Assembly: GCA_003854985.1 (NCBI GenBank)
Contig: RQOG01000072.1
Location: 39,820-103,819 of the forward strand
Source: Calditrichota bacterium
GTDB taxonomy: Bacteria; Calditrichota; Calditrichia; Calditrichales; Calditrichaceae
Length of the DNA: 64,000 bases
Reading direction: 5' to 3'
Shown piece after piece: positions 8,816 through 19,700 of the stretch (position 1 is its first letter; each line of letters opens with the position of its first letter). Below the pieces are notes generated by a model. That model did no database searches. It was not told the origin of the DNA and worked only from the letters and a program-made list of their open reading frames with translations. A program made the position numbers and the translations under genes.

Positions 8816-10726
8816 CTATTGATTTTCTTTTTTCATCCTGTCGCGTGCGCCTTTTATCGCCGTTAGAACTTTTTTATTATAAGGATGTGCCTTAAGAATT
8901 TCATCCCAAACCTGTATGGCTTGTCTGTATCTTCCCTTTACATATAAATCGACGCCTTCCATATATTTTCGCTCGGTTTCCGGATCCATTTTTTCCTGAG
9001 CACCGATAGTCTCTATTTTTGCCTTATCATAATACTGGCGTACAAGATGGTCTTCCGGATCTATTCTTAAAGCTTCTTCAAAAATGATCAAGGCCTGATC
9101 ATATTCTCCAATCTCAAAAAGTCCCAGACCATTCTGAATATTTTGTTGTAATTTAATTCTGGCCGCCAATGGTTCTATTTCAGCCTGAATCTGGGCATCC
9201 TCTCCACCGAGTAATCGAGCGTCCGCTAATAATCTTAAGGCTTCGCTGTAGTTTTCACTGTCAAATTCCCGTCTTGCCTGCCGGATCAGGCTGCCTGTTT
9301 CCTCAATAATCCTTCTGTTGGTGGTCGTGATACCCGTTCGAATCGTTTCGTTTGTCGGATCCCGCTCCAGAGCAATATTAAATTCAATAATCGCTTCGGT
9401 ATATTTCTTCTGATCTAACAACATCCTGCCTTTTTCAAAATGCTCATTAACATATTCTCGGTCTCTTTCGGCCCGATCTTTATCTAAAGCGTTCTGAACT
9501 GCCCGGGATTGTTCCTGTGCAAAATTATTCTGGAGCATGGTATTGGCCGAATCCAGCATCATATTGGCTCTTTGGTTAAAAGGATCCTGGCCGATTATCT
9601 GCTGATATTCAACAACGGCATTAAAATATTCGCCTTTTTGAAAATACTCTTCCGCAACTTTCATATGCTCGGCAACAAATTTCTGGCGGTCAGATTCGCG
9701 CATTTCGGCAATAATTCTTTCCTCTTCCGCCTTCCGTTCCGCTTCTGCGATGGCATATAATTCATCCCGGTTCTTACCGAAATTAAAAGATATTGAAATC
9801 CTGTGGGCAGGCTCAAAATAATCAGAATATTCTGCGCTGCCATAAGAATAATCCACCTGCATAAAATTATATATGATCCCGGCGCCAAAACTTAAGCTAC
9901 CGGCATCATATCCCAGGCGGATCATACCCAAATCCCTGAAACGGTATTCGCTGCCCATATGAATAAACACATCCCGGTTGGCAGAATGATCCAAATCCAT
10001 CACAATATTGATATGATCGCCCCCTCCTCCTGAAAAATAGATTTTTCGCAACAATCCTAATCTTATGGAAAGAGGATAATCGTCAATTTCATCGCCGACA
10101 TTTAATTTGGGAGCAAATAAATTTTTAAAATTAAGTCCAAAGGACCAGTCTCTTAAAAGAATATTTGTTGAATATTCAGGCTGATACATAAAGCCCAGAT
10201 CCATGCCGACGCCGGTATCATTCAAATCTCCTGCCCATTGCATTGAGCCCCATTGCTCACGCAGTACTTTAACGCTGAATCCGGCCGTAATATTATAAGG
10301 CAGTTTTTTAGCATAAGCTACATAAGCCTGGTAAAACTCCCAGGCGAAAGTTGATCCGGGGTTTTTTTCAGTATCTCTTTCAACGATATCACCGGTGCTC
10401 ATGCGGGCGATACCTACGGCAAATGTACCCAGTCTTAAAGTAGGAAATGAATAACCCAGGAAATCATAGAGAGTACCCTCAATAGCCGTCATATGGAACA
10501 GGGTAAGATTCTGCTGATAGATAAATTCCAGACCCGCCGGATTCCAAAATACCGCGGTAGGATCATCGGCAAGCGCCGTATAGGCCTGACCCATGCCCAT
10601 CGCCCGGGCTCCAAATCCGAAATGAAAATTGCTTTCTGTTCCGCCCTGCCCATCCTGCGCATATAGTAGGAATGGAAATAAAAGCGAAAATAGAATTATA
10701 TTAAGTTTCATTATATGTTTTTTCAT
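8816..10726 (-). CDS. PorV/PorQ-like outer-membrane protein fused to TPR repeats
   Basis: The protein has 636 residues with a signal peptide at about 1-23 (ends LLYAQ). Residues 30-320 look like the PorV/UPF0164 barrel family: FGFGARAMGMGQAYTALADD, FWNPAGLEF, GLNFKNL and alternating aromatic beta strands ending RISISFNFG. From about 335 to the end is a periplasmic helical region with about seven TPR-like units (for example AEEYFQKGEYFNAVVEYQQI, GRMLLDQKKYTEAIIEFN). PorV in type IX secretion shuttles cargo to the surface. The gene lies 13 bases after a giant protein with a type IX-like tail, so a role in exporting or anchoring that protein is a reasonable inference. The fusion to TPRs is unusual for PorV. 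Confidence 0.8.
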   Translation of the reverse strand: MKKHIMKLNIILFSLLFPFLLYAQDGQGGTESNFHFGFGARAMGMGQAYTALADDPTAVFWNPAGLEFIYQQNLTLFHMTAIEGTLYDFLGYSFPTLRLGTFAVGIARMSTGDIVERDTEKNPGSTFAWEFYQAYVAYAKKLPYNITAGFSVKVLREQWGSMQWAGDLNDTGVGMDLGFMYQPEYSTNILLRDWSFGLNFKNLFAPKLNVGDEIDDYPLSIRLGLLRKIYFSGGGGDHINIVMDLDHSANRDVFIHMGSEYRFRDLGMIRLGYDAGSLSFGAGIIYNFMQVDYSYGSAEYSDYFEPAHRISISFNFGKNRDELYAIAEAERKAEEERIIAEMRESDRQKFVAEHMKVAEEYFQKGEYFNAVVEYQQIIGQDPFNQRANMMLDSANTMLQNNFAQEQSRAVQNALDKDRAERDREYVNEHFEKGRMLLDQKKYTEAIIEFNIALERDPTNETIRTGITTTNRRIIEETGSLIRQARREFDSENYSEALRLLADARLLGGEDAQIQAEIEPLAARIKLQQNIQNGLGLFEIGEYDQALIIFEEALRIDPEDHLVRQYYDKAKIETIGAQEKMDPETERKYMEGVDLYVKGRYRQAIQVWDEILKAHPYNKKVLTAIKGARDRMKKENQ

Positions 10727-10739
10727 AACGGACTCTCTT

Positions 10740-13700
10740 CTACTTAATATAGGCTATTTTAGTTACAAATCTCTGCCCGGTGGCTTTTATATCAATAAAG
10801 CACAGATAAACGCCATTGAGCACTCTCTTGCCCCGGTCATTGGTTCCACCCCACCGGACGCGGCGATCGTGTAAACCTTGTGGCAGACCCGTAAGCTGGT
10901 AGGTTTTGACCAGCTCTCCAAGCAGCGTAAATATTCTTATATCCACATCGGATGCCTGTTCAATCCGGAAAGCGATAAACGCTTCCTGGTTCTGGCCTCT
11001 GCCAAAAGGATTCGGATAAGCCATGAAATCATCTTCCACTGTGCCGCTGTAATGGGTAACCGGATTGGAAACTAAAAGCTCACTTTGATCAATGGACATT
11101 AAATCCCGGTCAACTATATCAAGATAAATGCTATCAGACTGATCCCACGCCCAGACATCTAAAAGTTTACTTCGGAATTCACGGCTGGGCGTCCCTTCTT
11201 TAAAAGTGCCTCTCAGATTAAAAACAGTATTTGTACCGGGGCCGATGGCATGATCTGTGGCAAACATAACAGACAACGGGACCGAAGCCGTATCCGGGTC
11301 AATGGTCAGGATCTGCACCGGCGTTGCTGCGCCCTGATTAACTTTTTCTACATTCAGAATATTAAAAGTATTTCTAAAAGTCTGCTCGGCAAAAACATCG
11401 TCGCCTTCGGGACCATTGAGAAAAGTCAGATCAAATCCGCTGATGTATAGCGGTTCATTAAATTCATCGTTAAATACTTTAAAAGAAAGCAGGGTATCCG
11501 AACCGCTGGCCAATAATTCAACTTTTATTTTCTTTTTCCTGACCACGGCCGGTTCCGAAACCGTACTGGAATCGGGTGACAACGCTACGGTTAAATTGGT
11601 ATTCTCATCTTTCGGCAGAGTGCCAAATTTAAAACTAATGGCGCTGGATTTTACCTCAACGTTTGTAAGTCGTCTGGCTCTTAATGCCCAGGACAAAGGT
11701 TCATTCAGATTTGTAAAACTCTTCTGCAATGGCTCACTTGTATTGACCAGAAAGAAAACCGCAGGATCTATAATCATGGTTATTGCGCCCGATTCCTTGA
11801 CGCCGGCGTAATTGAGATTGCCGTCATAATTCTGATATTTGGGCGTTACAAAAATTCTGAATTCCTGACCCTCAGAAAGCTCGCCGTTCCATGTGCGATC
11901 GTCCGGCTCGCCTTCAGTAGTAAAGAATACGCTCGGTTTGGATAGAGCAAGAACTGCATTTTTTTCAATAACTATTGTTGTATCCACCGTCTCCGATGAT
12001 ATGGTATAACCACTGTTCATATCCATTCCGGTTAATCGAATATTTATGTTGCCCGGTGAAGAAACTGCATCGTTAGGCACCTGTATTTGAATTCTTACAC
12101 TACCTGCCGCGCTCATCGATATCGGATCATATTCCTGGCCGAGAAACGTAAAATGAATCTGTGGATTCAATACGTTCTTGATTAGATTGGCATGTACTGC
12201 CATTTCAAATATCTGACCTGTGGAAACGGTATCGGGATATTCAACGGAAGCAATTCCTATTTCCGCCGGGTTTTCCACATGCACGAATATGCTGTCTGTT
12301 CGGTTGGCCATACTGGCCGGTATACCGGTGTTCCCGTCATTAGGCAAATCCAGGGCCATTATTTTAATAAAATTATCACCCATTTTCTGAACGGCATCCG
12401 GCCCTTCAATATTTAATCCAAACGCCGATGAATTGTATACGTCAATCTGGCTTGTATTTCTTTTCCTGGATATTTTCGGAACGGCAATAACAAGGGGAAT
12501 TTCCGTCGCATTTTCATCTATTTGTAATGCCTTATTCAGATAGGCCTCCATCATTTCAACTGATGCTTCATCCTGATTCGCTCTTAACCACCACATGACA
12601 GGAACAGTTGGTGTTGAAATTACAAATGATTTCGTTGCATTTGCAGGAATTCCGGCGGTATCCAACATGGTAAACCCATCCGGTAATGATAAAGTCAGTT
12701 GTCCCGAATTACTTGCCAACCAGCTTCCTTCATGCAAAACAAGGGCTTCCAGTTTAAAAGCCTGCCCGGCGGAAATCGTGTCATCCCTGGCGCCGGCCGG
12801 TTCAGATATTTTTAGTGATAATCGTAGTTTAGCCCGCTCTTCAACCGTAAGCTGGATAATATTTGTTTCGGCTGAATCAATGGGTAAACCGGAATTTTTA
12901 TCAATACCGTAAAATACAATCCGGATCTGATCAGTTGAAGAGACTGCTTCCGGGGCTACCAGATTCCAATCTGCTGATGTATCTTCCGGAGCCAGATTTC
13001 TTGTAGCCTCTCCGGCAATTGCATAAAGCGGATTATTGGTTACAATCCTTGCCTGCCTGCCTGTATTGGCTACGGCTTCATTATATTTAAATATACTCCT
13101 AAGCGTAAACGACTGACCTGTAGATATAATTCTGTCCAGAGCGCCAGCAGGACTGATTACAGCAAGTGTCGGTGTTACAATGCTTCCTTCTTCCAGAACC
13201 TGTACCGAAATAATTTCCTGAGACTTACTCATTAAAGCAGGCTGACCTGTATTCAGATCAATGGGCACATTTTTAACAACTACGGTTAATAGCGCGGTAC
13301 TTATAAGATTCTGGGGAATAACATTCCAGCTCACCGTGCCTGTAGTGTCTACCACATTGCGGATACTATCTGCGGGATTTTCCGTAATAATAAATCCATT
13401 GCCGGCAGGCAGACGCAATGCCAGTTGGACCGAATTATATTTCGCTTGTCCGTTGTTTGTTACATTGGCGCTTATAGTAATTGTCTGATTACGGGATAAT
13501 ATACCATCGGTAGCGCCAGCCGGCTCTGTGATGGAAGCTGCCAATGACAAATGTACAGGATTTTGGATAACAATCAGTTCCTGATTGTCTACCGATTGCT
13601 CAATGATAACCGGCTGATCACTTCTGTCAAATACGGAATCAACCTGCACTCGATAGGTATAATTACCCGGAGTGGAGGGCGCGCTGATTGTCCTTTGCAG

Positions 13701-16700
13701 CATGGTATCCACCTCAGAGCCCATATCCGTTATTTGTATATGCATGCCGCCGGGATCCGGCTGATTATTTCTAAAAACGCTCAGATAAGCCCGGCTAATT
13801 TTGTCATCGCCATTGTTTATTAGCTTTAGCCGTAAACCAAACGGCTGACCTAAATTCACTTGAGGCGTATTAAAAGAAACGGCTATCAGACTATCCACAC
13901 GAATTGTAGCCGGCTTGACGACCACGACAGAGTCACCCTGAACTGATTGGTTGGATGTTATATGAGGAGTCCGCACATCCGAGTATATTATTCTTGGTTG
14001 AGAATTAACCATACCGGGAACTGCGGCTACAGCAAGGGTAAATTCAGGATTATAAATTCTTTGCGCTCCGGGATTTATTGTATCCGCATAAACAGGCGCA
14101 TTCTGTAGTAACCATTGTTCTGTTACATCCTGGCCGCCCTGATTAAACTGGTACTGGATGTTCTTAATTACAGCAGGTGACTGCCCATTATTCCGAATGG
14201 TAACATGCATAGGTATATCGATTTGACCGTTTCGTACCGTATCGGGTTCAATGGTTACATCAGTAAATGCAGGAAGCGCCGGTAAAATCACCCTTAATCC
14301 ATTGATTATATCACCGGAAAACTCACTATATAGTCCGTTACTCAGCGTACCTTCTGCATTCCAGTGTATATCATGCAGGCCTTCGCTTAAACCATTAACG
14401 GTAAAGGTGTTGAAGGTAACATTTGTATTGGCCATTCCCTGTAAGATATATCGCCCTGCTAAATAAATCCGTGGTTGTCCGGCAATCTGGATATAAGTTG
14501 AATCCTGATTTAAGGTAAAATCCGATGAACCCGTATCGGCAAAAGCCATAGTGAATGATACAATCTGGTTATTGACTACAGAATCCGGTTGTAAACTGTT
14601 TTCCACATATACGGCATTTCCCGCCGACTGGACATTAAATAACACGGAATCATTCTTCGTAGTCAGAACGAGAATGCCTCCGTCCAGGCTTACCCGGCCC
14701 GTAATTTTTGAAGCGCCGGTGGGATAATCAGCTGCAAGATCAAATTTGAATTCCACGATTTGCGGAACGCCGCTCGTTATCAGTGTATCCAGATTATCAG
14801 TGCGTCTTAAACTATTAATATAGGGTCTTGTATTAATACTACTGGATAAATGTTCAAATAACAACGTTGTCATATTAATATTATTATCAATAGGCATCGC
14901 TGTTCCAGAGTTAATTAAAGTCATCCTTACCGTAATGCCGGTATCGCCCTGCAAATGCGTCGTAGTTCCAATCATATCAATCGATATTATTGAAGTTAAT
15001 GTATCGCCCACAAAGAATTTTCCGGCTGATAAGGATTGTGTATATATATCATCATTGCTTAATCCAAAAATATTCAGCGTCACCGGATATTCGCCATCGG
15101 GCAAGCCGGTGATCGGAGTTTCCTGAAAAGTCAGATGCACCGGATTATTATCACCGGGTATAAAAGTATTGGAAGCCGGATCAAGATAAATTTTATAAGT
15201 ACTTCCACCCAGAATCATATTTGTAGAGTCGGCATTTAATAAAACCGAAGCTTCTCCGCTATTTTGAATATCCATCGTGAAACTAAATGTTGAATCATTC
15301 TGAATTACATAAGGCTCCAGTGAATTATTGACATAATGAATATCCGCCGGAGATTGAATATAAAATGCTCTTGGCTCAGTTCTCTCATTAAACAGATTAT
15401 TACCGGTGTTAACATCATTCCCGGCAATGGAAACATAGACATCAACGCCGCCTGTATCCGCAATGACCGGAACTTCGAAATCAAAAATCAGGGTATCCGT
15501 TTGCCCGCCTGCTAAAGGATATGGCGTGACCCTGTTTATCAACGCCTGATTAAAATCAAGATTAACTAAGTTTGCAATAATATCAATCATTATAGTGTTA
15601 ACCACGGCGCCGGCTTGCCCGGTATTCTGAATTAAAGCATATACCAGAGGATTTTCTTGTCCCTTGCTTACTGTATCCGGTTCAACCCAAATTTGATTTA
15701 TACTTAAATCAGCTGTGGATTGAACTGTCAGATTACCTGACGCTTCCGGTGTATTTACAATCTGCCGTTGACCATCATTAGCATCATAGTTTTCCACAAC
15801 CGCACTGCCGGTATAAACACCCGTGATGGCATCTGTATTGACATCGAGGTTAAAATCGAAACGACTGCTGTTTCCCGCCGGTAACGCCAGGGGCAGAGAT
15901 GGCGCGGATTGCCTGGTAATTGTAAACTGATTACTGTAATCGGTACCGGAATAGAGCATCTGCAATTGAACCGAATCAATAAAAGCATCAGCTCTGTAAA
16001 CGCCGCTTTCATTTGACACAAAAACAGATCCCACAAGACCGGTTTGACCGGTAGAGGCTGTTACCGGGTTTATACTAACATTATTTATATGAACATTAGG
16101 TCTTTGAAGCACAATCCATGAATCATCCACGCCAGGATCAAATTCTACCATACTTTCATATTCTCTGAGTTCCGTGAAATAAACCGTGACATGCATTGTA
16201 TCCGGACCGGCATACAAAGCACCAATATCCACCGGTATCACAAAAACCAGTTCTTCGTCCTGTTCCATACCTACCGGCAGATAAATTCCCTGATTCCTGA
16301 CATAAATATCACTCTGTTGATAGGAATAATTACTGTTGTTATTAAAATTTAACCTAAGAGAATCTACCCGAACGCTGTCATCACCGCTGGCAAGTAAACG
16401 TACCTCAATCCTGGCATCCAGCTGACCCTGTGAAACCATAGTCGGAATGGCATTTACCCGGACAATCGATATTTTAGGAATATTCGATCCGATGGTAATA
16501 TCGAGCACATCGGATACGTTTGATATAGAACTTTTATAACTGAATTGATTGGTAAATTGGATCTCGCCTGTAATCTGTTCTACGCCAACGGCCGAATTAT
16601 TCATTACCGTTAAGGTGTAAGGTATTGTAACGCTGTCATTAGCAGAAACCGTGAATCCGAATGCAGGCGGAAAATAATTATATAAACCTATCTGTGGATG

Positions 16701-19700
16701 CAGGATAACATTGTCTACCGTGACCGGGGAACCTCCGTCATTCCTGATGGTGATGTTCAAATTGAATGTTTCGCCCTGATCGACAAATTGTTCATCCGAA
16801 ATAATTCTGCTGATTGAAATAACCGCATCTTCATAGACATTCCATGTATCGGTATTCGTTGCCGAGGTTCTTTGTCCGCTGTTAATATCTGTACCGGTAG
16901 CTCTGGCCTGCAAAGTGATAAGACCGGTAGAAGCATCCGCAGGTACATGAACCGTTGTTTCAAAAGAAGTCGAAGGTCCACTGTTGATTCTGTAAGGCAA
17001 ATCGGGTATGATATGTACCGGCTGGCCATAAGGCGATACCGTAATGGTATCAACATTAACCCCTGCCTGGCCTGTATTTCTCACATAAACAAAAACAGTG
17101 GTATCGACTCCTCTGGAAATATTTACGCCGTCGGCCACAACCGATTCTATTAACAGATTGCCCGGTAATTGAACAACCAGGGGTTCACCGTATTGAATGG
17201 TCGTATCGAATACCGCCTGGTTCTCAATACCGTATAAGAATAATTCTAAATTAAAATCGCCTGAAAAGCCGGAAGGTACTGATTTTTCATTGAAACTAAG
17301 CGCAATAGTCGATTCACCATTTAAATAGGATGGTTGTGCCGCAAAACGATGTTCGAAAACATCCGTACCGGAAGTAAACCTGATAAAACTCTGGGAAGTA
17401 TCTATTTCTACCCGCGCTTCACCTTCGTTTCTTATCGACAAGACAGGGCTAAAACCCTGACCTGCCGAAACGGTATCCGGAGAAACTGATACGATTGAAA
17501 CCACAGCATTTTGCTGGACAAACCAGCTGTCGGTTGTATCGGCGCTGTTATCCGTAAGCGTTAAACCGGTATATAGATCCAAACCGGATATCTGTGCATT
17601 TAAAGAAGCCGGTCCGCTTAAAGCGCTTTCATTTACCGACACATTAAACATGAATGTATCTGCCTGAGCGGGCAACAGTGTTTTTAAATTATTATTAACA
17701 AGAGTTGCCGCTATATATTGGTTTGGTGTAATGCTTAATTGAACCGTATTTATTCGTACAGGATTGGTGCCGTTATTCCGGACTCTTACAGTTACCGGAA
17801 TTCCGGTTTGTCCTGTGCTTACCTGGTTAAATTCAGAACCAACCGAATAAATCTGTAAACTTCCATTTCCTACGATTTCCCAATAATCATACTGATTTGA
17901 ATAAGGATCCGATATATCCAAACCGCTGTTTAATTCCCGATAAACGACTTCATCAACAAATATCGAATCCGGTCCGATTTGTGCGTCGTTCCTGACCTGG
18001 ATAGTCCATTGTAACGATTGGGTAGTATTCCCGGGAATCGTGTAGGGATAAATTTGTACAGGCGTTAATATGTTATAATTAACGCCGCTGTCGTTATATC
18101 TGAGTTTAATCGAATCGGGATGCTGAATTACCACCGGACCCTGACCGGTATTCTGAAATTCAAGTGTAATGTTTAAGCCCGCATCACCCTGACTGACAGT
18201 ATCCGCCGACAAGGTAGTAGAAATCAGGTTTAAGTTTCCCGGCGTCTGGACAATAAGCAGACTATCCGCAGTGGGCATTTCATAAGTATAAAGTGTATCG
18301 AGGGTCGGGCTGCCATTCTCGGTACCCTGAATATATAGAATTCCCGAATACGAACCGCTGGACAGAGTAAGCGCAACCGGACTGAAACTAATATCTGAAA
18401 TATCAAGACCGGCTATGGCCTGGTTGGAAACCGGCTGGAAAGATTGTGATCCAAAAACAAAAAGCGTATTATTCCGATCCAATAAAAAATCATATTGCCC
18501 CAGGTTTTCTATACGGACCGTAAAGTTCACCGTCTGATTTTCCGCAACATGCGTTGGCGTGAAACTGATCAGATTGAATTCAGCGGCTTCGACGATTTCA
18601 AAATAATCTGTTGCGTCGGCCGAGTTATCTGTCAGCATAGCACCGGTCTGGGTACAGGTACAGCGGAAAAATCCGTCCATATTGATTGTTTCCGGAAATA
18701 CATAAGCCGCCCGTGGTTGAATTTCAACACTGAACCGTAATCGTTTTTCCTCTCCGGCGTTGATAACAGTGCCCGTGTCGGTTCTGGTCTGGACAAGTTC
18801 AGGATAATCCGGGTTAAACGTCAGATAAGCATTGCCGATCGAAACAGGATAACTTCCCCTGTTAACAACGATCATTTCTACATTTGCAATGTCGCCGACT
18901 TTGTACCTTTTGGTAGCAATAGTCTGAATACTCTTGATATATACCGGCTCAATTACCAATTCGCCCTGAGAAGTTTGTAGTGTGCCGTTTAATCCTTCAT
19001 AGATTCCCGAACCTCTAAAACTGATTTTTGGCGTAAATGATCCTGCGCCAATCCCTGAAGTAATGGAATTCTGATTAAATTTTATACTGTTTAAACCGGG
19101 ATTCAGCGTCAAAGGTGAATCCACATCTGCACTGAATTGATCATTGGCAAAAGAAAAAATTGTCTGGTTTACATCCAACGGAATAACATCCGAACCCGGG
19201 TTGGTAACGTCAATGTAAAATGCGATGACTGTATCGACCGGGACCACTTTGGGACGCAATGAATTATCCACATAACGCACATGATAAGTGGTAAAGGATA
19301 CCGTGCCAACACCCGAAACCGTTGCATTCACAACGGTAGAATTCTGATTGCCGGGATTCGTATAAATTGTTGAGGCCAATCCGGATGCATCTGTCTGGAC
19401 AACAGATTGTGAAACATATCCTCCGGCCGCAAGCGGTTGAAATGTAACACTAACATTCTGAATCCCGTTTCCATACTGATCTTCCACCCGGGCTCTCAGG
19501 ATCATATTGCCGCCGGCAATACTACTTCTATTTTGCCCTGAATCTGCAAAAACTGCAAATGCAGGGGCAGGTAATGCCTGCGCAGTAAAATTAATATCCG
19601 CAAGACCTGCGCTTGAGGCGATTAATGTATCGGAACCAGCGGCTTGTCTTAACGTCCATGATGCTTCGGCAATACCCAGAGCATTTGAAACCGATGAAGG

